A program made the position numbers and the translations under genes. This document shows positions 50,930-59,459 of a stretch of 64,000 nucleotides of DNA, one piece after another. The stretch is from Anaerolineae bacterium (GTDB lineage Bacteria > Chloroflexota > Anaerolineae > Promineifilales > Promineifilaceae). The DNA is taken from the NCBI GenBank assembly GCA_020848035.1, contig JADLAX010000069.1:62001-126000 (forward strand). The letters run 5' to 3'. The notes below the pieces were generated by a model, which saw only the letters and a program-made list of their open reading frames with translations, ran no database searches and was not told where the DNA came from. Each line of letters opens with the position of its first letter. The first letter of the stretch is position 1.

Positions 50930-52417
50930 ATGAGAATCGCTACAGAATACAAAAGCATTTTGGGGAGTCGTATCAAAGCAACCGACGTTTACCTGTATTT
51001 GGTAAGTGGTCTGGGGCTTGTTTTTATGGTTTGGGGCCTCATTTTAATACCTACTTACTCCCCCGTGCTGATCTTTTTGCTGCTGGCTGTGTTTGCCGCC
51101 GTGGCCCAATTCACCACAACCTCTGTACCAGTTTCAGAGTCGGCGGGCATTACGTTTGAAGTAGGAACGGCCGTTGCCATGGCCGCCATTCCCTTTTTTG
51201 GACCCGCCGCAGCGGCCGTTATCGTCGCGATTTCTAGCATTACCATCTGGGTAGTTAAGTCCCGCCATGAAGTCATGTGGAAAAAAAGCTGGCGACAGCT
51301 TGGCTTCAACACCGGCATGTGGAGCATTGCTGTTTTTGTCGCCGGTTCCTTCTTTGTTTACCTGAACAACTACCTGCAAGACGCAAACCTCTTTGTCCAG
51401 ATGCTGCTCTGGGCCGCCACCGCTTTTGTTAATACACAACTCAACTTTGGGCTGCTGGTGGTGATGCTGCGTTTGCAGCACGGGGATCAGGTAAAACCGG
51501 CCAAACTTTGGCAAGAAAATCAGTGGGCCACCCTCATCGACTTTCTGCTCAAAGCAATTGGCAGTGGTCTTCTCATCTTCGCCACAAAATCCTATGGGTG
51601 GACGGCCATTGCGGCCTTTTTCTTACCGATTTTGCTTTCATCCATTTCCTTTCATTTGTACGTTCGGCAAATGCAAAACCATATGAACAATTTGGAAAGC
51701 ATCATCACCGATCGGACCCACGCCCTCTCTAACCTGATGCGGGAAAAAGATGCGTTTCTGGCGGTTTTATCGCACGATATGAAAACCCCCCTCACCACCA
51801 TTGGCCTCTATGCCGATATGTTGATTCAATTCCCAACGCTGATTCAGAAAAAGCCGCAAATCGCAGAAATATTGCAAACCAATCAGCGGACCCTGACCAA
51901 CATGGTGAACAACATTCTTGACCTGGAGAAACTGCAAATTGGTCAAACGCTGGAAATGGTGAAAGAGCCGTTTGACCTCATTTCAGCTTTGGAATTTGTC
52001 ATGCAGTCGGTTTCCATTCAGGCGGAGAAAAAGGGCATTAGTTTGACCCAGAGCTTCAACTGCGATTCCCTTTCAATTGCCGGAGACATATACCAAATGC
52101 AGCGAATGTTCCAAAATTTGCTGTCCAACGCCATCAAATATACGCCGCAAAATGGGCAGGTCAGCGTGGTGGTGTGGGAAGAAACGGCCGTCATCCACAT
52201 CGCCGTTAACGATTCAGGCTACGGTATCCCCGAAGAAGAGCTGCCCTATGTTTTTGACAGGTTCCGCCGGGTCAAGAAGCATGAGCAGGTGGCCGTCGGC
52301 ACCGGGTTGGGGCTGGCCATTGTCAAGGCAATCGTTGAAGCCCACGACGGCCAGATCACGGTTACCAGCCGGGAAGGTGAGGGGTCTCAGTTTTTGGTGT
52401 CACTGCCAATCACGTAA
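50930..52417 (+). CDS. Membrane histidine kinase
   Basis: A 495-residue kinase: an N-terminal block of about eight membrane helices (about 15-265), HisKA with His282 in LSHDMKTPL, and HATPase_c with NLLSNAIKYTP, NDSGYGIP and GTGLGLAIVKAIV. The ATG at 50930 is chosen because the longer frame (from 50831) adds a non-homologous hydrophobic stretch; neither has a strong Shine-Dalgarno, so the start is uncertain. No response regulator is adjacent; the lone receiver at 45017 is a possible partner, which is only a guess. Confidence 0.87.
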   Translation: MRIATEYKSILGSRIKATDVYLYLVSGLGLVFMVWGLILIPTYSPVLIFLLLAVFAAVAQFTTTSVPVSESAGITFEVGTAVAMAAIPFFGPAAAAVIVAISSITIWVVKSRHEVMWKKSWRQLGFNTGMWSIAVFVAGSFFVYLNNYLQDANLFVQMLLWAATAFVNTQLNFGLLVVMLRLQHGDQVKPAKLWQENQWATLIDFLLKAIGSGLLIFATKSYGWTAIAAFFLPILLSSISFHLYVRQMQNHMNNLESIITDRTHALSNLMREKDAFLAVLSHDMKTPLTTIGLYADMLIQFPTLIQKKPQIAEILQTNQRTLTNMVNNILDLEKLQIGQTLEMVKEPFDLISALEFVMQSVSIQAEKKGISLTQSFNCDSLSIAGDIYQMQRMFQNLLSNAIKYTPQNGQVSVVVWEETAVIHIAVNDSGYGIPEEELPYVFDRFRRVKKHEQVAVGTGLGLAIVKAIVEAHDGQITVTSREGEGSQFLVSLPIT

Positions 52418-52437
52418 TTGGCCAATTCCGCGCTGCT

Positions 52438-52764
52438 CTATTTTTTAAAATTGGCGCTTCGGAATATCTGTGTATGCTTGTCCAAACGTTTAATACCCGA
52501 TTCCCTTACCGGCTTGTCTTTGGAATTTTGCAAAGTGATGAGGCTGAAAATGAAGCCGGTCAGGCCGCTGGAGAGACTAAAGAAAAATTGATGGGTCAAT
52601 ACCCCATAAACAACCCAGCTAAAACTACAGATGGCGCTGGTTGCGGCCGTATCGACGGAAACGCCAAAGGCTTCCTTTGCGCGCAGCAACCTGGCAAGCT
52701 GCGGCATGGCGCGAACCAGCCCAAGCATTGTCCCAAACGTGCCGAGGATTGAGGTGTTGATCAT
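52438..52764 (-). CDS. PQ-loop (SemiSWEET-like) membrane protein
   Basis: A 108-residue protein with three hydrophobic helices and a PQ-loop motif (AMPQLARLLRAKEAFGVS) followed by SFSWVVYGVL. This is the SemiSWEET/MtN3 layout: small transporters that dimerise to move sugars or similar solutes. The substrate is unknown. The basic C-terminus (KRLDKHTQIFRSANFKK) is cytoplasmic by charge. It is convergent with the histidine kinase. Confidence 0.75.
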   Translation of the reverse strand: MINTSILGTFGTMLGLVRAMPQLARLLRAKEAFGVSVDTAATSAICSFSWVVYGVLTHQFFFSLSSGLTGFIFSLITLQNSKDKPVRESGIKRLDKHTQIFRSANFKK

Positions 52765-52788
52765 TGCTTACCTTTTATTGACCCGTTG

Positions 52789-53037
52789 CTACCCATCTAC
52801 ATCATGCCACTTTTGTTCAAACTCTGGCCATTTGTAAAAGTGGAAATTAGGCACGTGCTTGGGCTTCATTGTTCCCCTGGCATAGAAGTAAGCGTATTCC
52901 ACCAGCCATTCCGACTTCGACAGGCCATGCTTTTGGGCCATTGCCAGAATCTTATCAACGTGCCATTTAGTATCGGCCGATACATGATATGTTTTCCCTT
53001 CCCCATTACCATCAAAGCGTAAGTAAACAAGCCACAT
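52789..53037 (-). CDS. Small hypothetical protein
   Basis: An 82-residue soluble protein rich in aromatic residues (YAYFYARG, FHFYKWPEF) starting at ATG 53037 with AAGGGG upstream. It contains KHGLSKSEWLVEYAYF, a DNA-binding or toxin-antitoxin-like helix is possible but not shown. It ends 24 bases before the PQ-loop gene and may be co-transcribed with it. I do not recognise a family. Confidence 0.55.
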   Translation of the reverse strand: MWLVYLRFDGNGEGKTYHVSADTKWHVDKILAMAQKHGLSKSEWLVEYAYFYARGTMKPKHVPNFHFYKWPEFEQKWHDVDG

Positions 53038-53165
53038 TGGTTATTCCCCTTCCCAGCCCTTTCTAAATTAAGCGCCAGCAGGCGTTCCAGGATTTGTTCA
53101 TCTGCTAAATCGGCCCACCAACTTGAGCTGCTTTATTCTCACCACAAGCTAGGCGTGACATACTT

Positions 53166-53195
53166 TTGACGTATCTCTGCCGTCTGTGCTATTTT
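53166..53195 (+). promoter_or_regulatory. Probable promoter of hsdR
   Basis: TTGACG (53166-53171), an 18-base spacer and TATTTT (53190-53195) preceded by TGC. It is 69 bases before the start codon. The remaining spacer 53038-53264 shows no gene. Confidence 0.5.
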
Positions 53196-53264
53196 ATGTG
53201 GACCAGCCAGTTTACGGCCGTTTCCTGGCCGCAACAATTCAGGCGGTTTCTGTAAAAAATCAAC

Positions 53265-56024
53265 ATGACTAACAACCAAAATCCCGAACAACTTGCCCGC
53301 GACAACATCGACGCCCAATTATGGCAGGCCGGTTGGGCCGTGCAAAATATTGCTACCCTGAACTTCAGTGAGGGCTTAGGGCAAGCCATACGGGAATACC
53401 ATACCGACGTTGGCCCGGCCGACTATGTGCTGTTTGTCAATGGCAAAGCCGTGGGCGTGATTGAGGCCAAACGCGAGGAAGAGGGGCAGCGCATTACGGC
53501 CGTTGAAGAGCAAACCTTTGGCTATGCCACCGCCAACCTCAAATGGGTGAACAACAAAGAGCCGCTGCGCTTTTTGTTTGAAGCCACCGGCGTCATCACT
53601 CGCTTTACCGACATGGCCGACCCGCACCCCCGCTCCCGCGAACTGTTCAACTTCCCCCGGCCGGAAACGCTGCAAGAATGGCTGCGCCAGCCGCAAAGCT
53701 TGCGCGCCCGCCTGCACAACTTGCCGCCGCTGGACCCCACCGGCCTGCGTGACTGCCAGATTATCGCCATCAACAACCTGGACGTGTCCCTGAAGGCCGA
53801 CCGGCCCCGCGCCCTGGTGCAGATGGCCACCGGATCGGGCAAAACCTACACCGCCATCACCGCCATTTACCGCCTGCTCAAATTTTCCCACGCCAAACGG
53901 GTGCTGTTTCTGGTAGATACCAAAAATTTGGGTGAGCAGGCCGAACAGGAAATGATGGCCTACACCCCCAACGACGACAACCGCAAATTTACCGAACTGT
54001 ACAACGTGCAGCGGCTCAAATCGTCCTACGTGGCCAAGGACAGCCAGGTGGTGATTAGCACCATCCAGCGCCTCTATTCCATTCTCAAGGGGCAAGATTT
54101 GGATGAGGCCGCCGAAGAAACCAACCCCAACGAATACATCCAGCCCAAAGAGCCCATGCCGGTGGTGTACAACGAAAAGATAGCCCCGGAGTTTTTCGAC
54201 TTCATCATTATTGATGAGTGCCATCGCTCCATTTACAACCTGTGGCGGCAGGTGCTGGAATATTTCGACGCCTACCTGATTGGTCTCACCGCCACGCCCG
54301 ATAACCGCACCTACGGCTTTTTTAAGAAAAACGTGGTCAGCGAATATGACCATGAAAAGGCGGTGGCCGACGGCGTGAACGTGCAAAGTGAGGTTTTTGT
54401 CATTGATACGCGGGTGACGAAGCACGGCGGCCAGCTAAGGGCCGAGCAGATGGTGCAACGACGCGAGAAGCTGAGCCGCCGCCGCCGTTGGGAGCTGCAA
54501 GATGAGGATGAAACGTACAGCGGCAAGCAGCTAGACAAGGATATTGTCAACCCTGATCAAATTCGCACCGTCATTCGCGCCTTTCGTGACAGCTTGCCCG
54601 CCATCTTCCCTGGCCGTAACGAAGTGCCCAAGACGCTTATCTTTGCCAAGACCGACAGCCACGCCACCGACATTATCGACACGGTGCGAGAAGAGTTTGG
54701 TGAAGGCAGCGCCTTCTGCAAAAAGGTGACCTACAAAAGCGAAGAAGACCCGAAATCCGTCTTGCAGCAGTTCCGTAATGAGTACCACCCGCGCATTGCC
54801 GTGACGGTGGATATGATTGCCACCGGTACCGACGTGAAAGCCCTGGAATGCCTGCTGTTTATGCGGGACGTGAAAAGCCGCAACTATTTTGAGCAGATGA
54901 AGGGACGGGGCACGCGCACCATGGATTATGATGAGCTAAAAAAACGAAGCCCCTCCGTGCGCCATGGCAAAACCCATTTTGTGATTGTGGACGCCATTGG
55001 CGTAACCAAATCACTGAAGACCGACAGCCAGCCGTTGATTAGCAAGCCGACCGTACCGCTTTATGATTTGCTGTATGGCGTGATGATGGGCGCTTCTGAT
55101 GATGAGGCGGTGCGCTCGTTGGCCGGGCGGCTGGCGCGGCTGAACAAGCAAATTGGCGAAGAAGAACGGCAGCAGATTGCCGACGCCGCCGGGCTGCCCT
55201 TAACCAAATTGGTGGGCAATTTACTGGACGCCATCGACCCCGACCGGGTGGAGGGCAAGGCGCTGGAGCTGACCAACATGCTGCCGGGCAATGACCCCGG
55301 CGACGCCAAACGGCAGGAAGCGCAGGAGCAGTTGGTGCGTGCCGCCGCCACGCCATTGACCGGGGAACTGATTACCCTGCTGGACAACATCCGGCGGGCG
55401 CATGAGCAAACGATTGACCACGAAACGCTGGATGAAGTGCTAAACCTGGGCTGGGATGAAGACGCCGCCGCCAAAAACCAAAAAATAGCGGATGAAATGG
55501 CCGCATTCTTCCGGGTGCATCAGGATGAGCTGGCGGCGTTGACCATCTTTTTTAGCCAGCCGTACCGCCGCCATGAGGTAACGTATGCCATGATCCATGA
55601 GGTGCTGACGGTGCTAAAGCGGGAGAAACCGGCTTTGGCCCCGGCACGGGTGTGGCAGGCGTATGCCCAACTGGATAATTACCAGGGCAGCCAGCCGGTG
55701 CAGGAATTGACGCTGCTGGTGGCCCTGATCCGGCGGGTGAGCGGGCTGGATGAACGGCTGACCCATTACGGCGATACCGTGCGGCGCAACTTCCAGACGT
55801 GGGTGATGGCCCGACACGCAGGCGCGGGCGAAAAGTTTAACGAGGCACAAATGGCCTGGCTGCATATGATACGTGACCACATGATTAGCTCTTACCGCAT
55901 GGAGCGGGATGATTTGGAGATGGCCCCCTTTGACGCGCAGGGCGGCCTGGGGCGCATGTACCAATTGTTTGGCAGCCAGATGGATGCGGTGATGGCCGAA
56001 TTAAATGAAACATTATCCCGGTAG
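53265..56024 (+). CDS. hsdR: Type I restriction enzyme R subunit (EcoEI type)
   Basis: A 919-residue HsdR: N-terminal nuclease domain with PADYVLF...VIEAKR (Asp53, Glu67, Lys69, the PD-ExK core), SF2 helicase with Walker A ATGSGKT (Lys193), DECH box (Asp317) and QMKGRGTRT (motif VI), and an EcoEI-like C-terminal domain (about 720-850). HsdR provides ATP-driven translocation and cleavage of unmethylated DNA. The stop codon TAG is the second to fourth base of the REP element GTAGGGGCGGG that begins at 56021. A divergent copy of its last 16 codons occurs at 56380. Only one ACGGCCGT in 2.8 kb. Confidence 0.95.
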   Translation: MTNNQNPEQLARDNIDAQLWQAGWAVQNIATLNFSEGLGQAIREYHTDVGPADYVLFVNGKAVGVIEAKREEEGQRITAVEEQTFGYATANLKWVNNKEPLRFLFEATGVITRFTDMADPHPRSRELFNFPRPETLQEWLRQPQSLRARLHNLPPLDPTGLRDCQIIAINNLDVSLKADRPRALVQMATGSGKTYTAITAIYRLLKFSHAKRVLFLVDTKNLGEQAEQEMMAYTPNDDNRKFTELYNVQRLKSSYVAKDSQVVISTIQRLYSILKGQDLDEAAEETNPNEYIQPKEPMPVVYNEKIAPEFFDFIIIDECHRSIYNLWRQVLEYFDAYLIGLTATPDNRTYGFFKKNVVSEYDHEKAVADGVNVQSEVFVIDTRVTKHGGQLRAEQMVQRREKLSRRRRWELQDEDETYSGKQLDKDIVNPDQIRTVIRAFRDSLPAIFPGRNEVPKTLIFAKTDSHATDIIDTVREEFGEGSAFCKKVTYKSEEDPKSVLQQFRNEYHPRIAVTVDMIATGTDVKALECLLFMRDVKSRNYFEQMKGRGTRTMDYDELKKRSPSVRHGKTHFVIVDAIGVTKSLKTDSQPLISKPTVPLYDLLYGVMMGASDDEAVRSLAGRLARLNKQIGEEERQQIADAAGLPLTKLVGNLLDAIDPDRVEGKALELTNMLPGNDPGDAKRQEAQEQLVRAAATPLTGELITLLDNIRRAHEQTIDHETLDEVLNLGWDEDAAAKNQKIADEMAAFFRVHQDELAALTIFFSQPYRRHEVTYAMIHEVLTVLKREKPALAPARVWQAYAQLDNYQGSQPVQELTLLVALIRRVSGLDERLTHYGDTVRRNFQTWVMARHAGAGEKFNEAQMAWLHMIRDHMISSYRMERDDLEMAPFDAQGGLGRMYQLFGSQMDAVMAELNETLSR

Positions 56025-56179
56025 GGGCGGGACGGCGCGGCATGGCCCTGGCAAAAACATATGGCCTTACCTCCGCGCCGTCTCGCCCAATGACGAACCA
56101 ATGATGAACAGGGCGAGACAGGCGGGTGACAAGGTTTTGGTGAATGGCGAAGGTTTTGGCCCGCCTGTCCCGCCCCTAC
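56021..56179. mobile_element. REP/MITE-like two-hairpin element A1
   Basis: Begins GTAGGGGCGGGAC and ends GTCCCGCCCCTAC, a 13-bp terminal inverted repeat. Inside are two hairpins, GGCGGGACGGCGCGG...CCGCGCCGTCTCGCC and GGGCGAGACAGGCGGG...CCCGCCTGTCCCGCC. It supplies the hsdR stop codon. Confidence 0.9.
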
Positions 56180-56198
56180 CATGAAATCATTGCCAATC

Positions 56199-56366
56199 GT
56201 AGGGGCGGGACGGCGCGGCATGGCCTTGACAAAAACAAATGGCCTTACCCCCGCACCGTCTCGCCCAATGATGGCACAGAAGAAGGCGAAACGAATTGGG
56301 CGAGACAGGCGGGAGACGAGGTTTTGGTGAATGGCAAAGGTGATGGCCCGCCTGTCCCGCCCGTAC
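56199..56366. mobile_element. REP/MITE-like element A2
   Basis: Same structure as A1, separated from it by CATGAAATCATTGCCAATC. It ends GTCCCGCCCGTAC with one changed base, as in B3. Confidence 0.9.
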
Positions 56367-56379
56367 GGCAGGTGGCGGG

Positions 56380-56426
56380 CAAATGGATGCGATGATGGCG
56401 GAATTGAATGAGGCGTTGGTAGCTTG
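56380..56426 (+). pseudogene. Duplicated 3' end of hsdR
   Basis: CAAATGGATGCGATGATGGC... translates QMDAMMAELNEALVA-stop, matching QMDAVMAELNETLSR at the end of intact HsdR. It is separated from it by two REP elements. The first two bases of the hsdS start region overlap its stop (TGATG). Confidence 0.75.
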
Positions 56427-57917
56427 ATGATAATAGAAAATGGAATTCCACGAGGTTGGGAACTTTGCGTTTTGCCTGATTTTACAGATGTTGTTATGGG
56501 GCAATCGCCACCATCCTCAACTTACAATACTGAAAAGATCGGCTTGCCCTTTTTTCAGGGAAAAGCGGAATTCGGTGATATTCATCCTGAACCGACGAAA
56601 TATTGTGATTCCCCCAAGAAAATCGCAAACGCTGGTGCAACGCTATTATCTGTAAGAGCACCAGTTGGCCCAACTAATCTGGCAAAAGAAAAATGTTGCA
56701 TTGGGCGGGGGCTTGCAGCAATTCACCCTTTAGATGACATCTCTTCAATGTTTATCCTTTACTTGATGAGAAGCTTAGAACCAGATATTTCCAAAGAGGG
56801 TACGGGTTCAACATTTTCCGCAATAAATAAGAAGTTTGTCGAAAACCTGAAAATCAAACTTCCGCCGCTGAATGAGCAGAAGCGGATTGTGGCGAAGATT
56901 GAGGCGCTGTTTGCGGAGCTGGATGCGGGGGTGGCCAGTCTGGAACTGGCGCAGGCGCAGCTGCAAACATACCGGCAGGCGCTGCTGAAACATGCCTTTG
57001 AGGGCAAGCTCACCGCGCAGTGGCGCACCGCCAACGCCGACAAGCTGGAAGACGCCGCAACCCTCCTCCAGCGCATCCAGGACGAACGCCAGGCACGATA
57101 TGAAGCGGAAACGGCCGTCTGGAAAGAAGCGGTCAAAACGTGGGAGGCCAACAGCAAACCGGGCAAAAAACCCACCAAACCCAGCCCACCCAAAGACCTG
57201 CCCCCCCTTACCCCCACCGACCTCGCCGACCTGCCCCAGCTTCCGGCCGGGTGGGCTTGGCTAAAACTTTCACTCCTTGCCGCCAATATTCAAATCGGAC
57301 CATTTGGCTCATTATTGCACAGGGAAGACTACATTACGGGCGGTACACCTTTAGTCAATCCAAGCCATATCAAGGATTTGAAGATTGTTCCTGATTGGAA
57401 TTTGACGGTAGGCGAAAACAAATTGAATGAGCTTCTAAACTACCGATTACAAACCAATGACATTGTCATGGGGCGCAGGGGGGAAATGGGAAGGTGTGCC
57501 GTAGTCCGAGCGAATGAAGATGGCTGGTTATGTGGAACTGGTAGCCTCTTTATTCGCCTTATTCCTTCTCTGACTCCCGATTTTTATTGTTTGATTTTAA
57601 GCTCACAAAGAGTCAAAGAATTTCTTTCTTCGGAAAGCATTGGGACTACGATGCAAAATCTGAACCAAAAGATACTGCACAATGTCCCCGTGCCTGTTTG
57701 CAGTCACGCAGAACAGCAAGAGGTTTTTTCACAATTGGAAAAACAACAATCAATAGTTGCCCAATTAGAGCAAACTATCACGGAGGCTTTGCAACAAGCC
57801 GAAGCTTTGCGCCAATCCATCCTCAAAAAAGCGTTTGCCGGTCAGCTTGTCCCCCAAGACCCCAGCGACGAACCCGCCAGCGCCCTGCTCGCCCGCATCC
57901 GCGCCGCAAAATCGTAG
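56427..57917 (+). CDS. hsdS: Type I restriction specificity subunit
   Basis: A 496-residue HsdS with two target-recognition domains (about 10-150 and 270-425), each followed by a conserved helical spacer (PPLNEQKRIVAKIEALFAELDAG and SHAEQQEVFSQLEKQQSIVAQLEQ), a C-terminal coiled coil and AGQLVPQDPSDEPASALLARIRA. HsdS recognises the bipartite target and bridges HsdM and HsdR. The first recognition domain has clearly lower GC than the spacers, as is usual where domains are exchanged. A Pro/Lys-rich linker (about 230-260) is longer than normal. The ATG at 56427 is used; a TTG one codon earlier is possible. The stop TAG lies in REP element B1. Confidence 0.94.
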   Translation: MIIENGIPRGWELCVLPDFTDVVMGQSPPSSTYNTEKIGLPFFQGKAEFGDIHPEPTKYCDSPKKIANAGATLLSVRAPVGPTNLAKEKCCIGRGLAAIHPLDDISSMFILYLMRSLEPDISKEGTGSTFSAINKKFVENLKIKLPPLNEQKRIVAKIEALFAELDAGVASLELAQAQLQTYRQALLKHAFEGKLTAQWRTANADKLEDAATLLQRIQDERQARYEAETAVWKEAVKTWEANSKPGKKPTKPSPPKDLPPLTPTDLADLPQLPAGWAWLKLSLLAANIQIGPFGSLLHREDYITGGTPLVNPSHIKDLKIVPDWNLTVGENKLNELLNYRLQTNDIVMGRRGEMGRCAVVRANEDGWLCGTGSLFIRLIPSLTPDFYCLILSSQRVKEFLSSESIGTTMQNLNQKILHNVPVPVCSHAEQQEVFSQLEKQQSIVAQLEQTITEALQQAEALRQSILKKAFAGQLVPQDPSDEPASALLARIRAAKS

Positions 57918-58147
57918 GGGCGGGACGGCGCGGTATGGCCCTGGCAAAAACACACGGCGCTGGCCCCGCGCCGTCTCGCCCAATGGCGCGCCCAATGGTG
58001 GCGCGCCCAATGACGAACCGGGCGAGACCGGCGGGAGACGAGATTTTGGTGATTGGCGGAGGTTTTGGCCCGCCAAACAGGGCGAGACAGGCGGGGACAA
58101 GATTTTGGTGAATGGCGAAGGTTTTGGCCCGCCTGTCCCGCCCCTAC
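57914..58147. mobile_element. REP/MITE-like element B1
   Basis: Starts GTAGGGGCGGGAC in the hsdS stop codon and ends GTCCCGCCCCTAC, with the two-hairpin interior expanded by extra GGCGAGAC...GGTTTTGGCCCGCC modules. Confidence 0.9.
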
Positions 58148-58167
58148 CATGAAATTGCGGCGAAATC

Positions 58168-58433
58168 GTGGGGGCGGGACGGCGCGGTATGGCCCTGGCA
58201 AAACAAACGGCGCTGGCCCCGCGCCGTCTCGCCCAATGGCGAACAGGGCGAGACCGGCGGGAGACGAGATTTTGGTGAATGGCGGAGGTTTTGGCCCGCC
58301 AAACAGGGCGAGACAGGCGAGGACAAGATTTTGGTGAATGGCGAAGGTTTTGGCCCGCCAAACAGGGCGAGACAGGCGGGAGACAAGATTTTGGTGAATG
58401 GCGAAGGTTTTGGCCCGCCTGTCCCGCCCCTAC
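58168..58433. mobile_element. REP/MITE-like element B2
   Basis: Starts GTGGGGGCGGGAC and ends GTCCCGCCCCTAC. It is preceded and followed by the same 20-mer CATGAAATTGCGGCGAAATC, and contains three tandem GGGCGAGAC modules. Confidence 0.9.
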
Positions 58434-58453
58434 CATGAAATTGCGGCGAAATC

Positions 58454-58667
58454 GTAGGGGCGGGACGGCGCGGTATGGCCCTGGCAAAAACAAACGGCGC
58501 TGGCCCCGCGCCGTCTCGCCCAATGGTGGTGCAGAAGAGGGCCAGACAGGCGGGAGGCCAGGTTTTGGTGAATGGCAAAGATGATGGCCCGCCGATCAGG
58601 GCGAGACAGGCGGGAGATGAGGTTTTGGTGATTGGCGGAGGTTTTGGCCCGCCTGTCCCGCCCGTAC
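58454..58667. mobile_element. REP/MITE-like element B3
   Basis: Starts GTAGGGGCGGGAC and ends GTCCCGCCCGTAC, 11 bases before the RAYT start codon, so the RAYT gene carries its element as its leader. Confidence 0.9.
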
Positions 58668-58678
58668 GGGGAGGAATT

Positions 58679-59224
58679 ATGAATAAATATGATCCGCATA
58701 AACATCATCGGCGTTCTATCCGGCTGCGGGGCTGGGATTACCGATGGCCGGGGCTGTATTTTGTAACGATTTGCACGGCTGGGCGGGTAAATTTATTTGA
58801 GAATATGGCGTTTCGGGAAATTGCGGAGCAGGCGTTGGCTCGTATTTCGGAACAGGCACATGCGCAGCATGTTGAGGTAGACACGTCGGTTGTTATGCCG
58901 AATCATGGGCACATCCTTTTTGATTTTACCGAAGTAGCGGCGCAGGCGGACATGTCGCGGACGCAGGGTTATTTTGAGAATGTGTTGGCGGGGGCGTTGG
59001 GGGTGGTGGTGGGGCGGTATAAAACGGCCGTTACCATCCGCATTAACAATCTTCGCCATACCAAGGGAACCCCGGTGTGGCAACGCGGCTATTATGAACG
59101 TATTATCCGTAACGAGCGCGAATTGGCGGCGACGCGCCAATACATTATCAATAATCCGGCACGTTGGGCAGAAGACCGAGACAATTTGGAGGCGCTTCTC
59201 GCCAAAATGACATACCATGCGTAG
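58679..59224 (+). CDS. REP-associated tyrosine transposase (RAYT, TnpA_REP)
   Basis: A 181-residue Y1/HUH single-strand transposase of the IS200-like REP-associated type: HUH motif PNHGHI (His76, His78), the WQRGYYERIIRN signature and catalytic Tyr155 in RQYIINNPARW. RAYTs cut and join REP hairpins and are thought to spread them. The start at 58679 has GGGGAGGAATT upstream. The 68-codon extension to 58475 is REP DNA and not coding. The gene sits between hsdS and hsdM, enclosed by B3 and C1, and its stop TAG is in C1. Confidence 0.92.
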   Translation: MNKYDPHKHHRRSIRLRGWDYRWPGLYFVTICTAGRVNLFENMAFREIAEQALARISEQAHAQHVEVDTSVVMPNHGHILFDFTEVAAQADMSRTQGYFENVLAGALGVVVGRYKTAVTIRINNLRHTKGTPVWQRGYYERIIRNERELAATRQYIINNPARWAEDRDNLEALLAKMTYHA

Positions 59225-59436
59225 GGGCGGGACGGCGCGGTATGGCCCTGGCAAAAACAAACGGCGTTGGCCCCGCGCCGTCTCGCCCGATGATGGCGCA
59301 AGAAGAGGGGCGAGACAGGCGGGTGACGAGGTGTTGGTGATGGGCGAAGGTTTTGGCCCGCTTAGCAGGGCGAGACAGGCGGGTGACAAGGTGTTGGTGA
59401 TGGGCGAAGGTTTTGGCCCGCCTGTCCCGCCCCTAC
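59221..59436. mobile_element. REP/MITE-like element C1
   Basis: Starts GTAGGGGCGGGAC in the RAYT stop codon and ends GTCCCGCCCCTAC, 23 bases before the hsdM start. Confidence 0.9.
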
Positions 59437-59459
59437 GATGATTGATGGGAAATGAATGA

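Noticed and set aside
53038..53264. Additional gene upstream of hsdR
   Set aside because: No open frame of useful length; the stretch contains a plausible hsdR promoter only.
57835..58584. Open frames of 90-110 codons in the REP arrays
   Set aside because: They consist of REP element sequence read through, with repeated RARQAGDEILV peptides; no start signal or conservation is expected.
56021..59436. Possible CRISPR array
   Set aside because: Units are 160-270 bases, palindromic, with terminal inverted repeats and an intervening RAYT gene; no short direct repeats with unique spacers and no cas genes.
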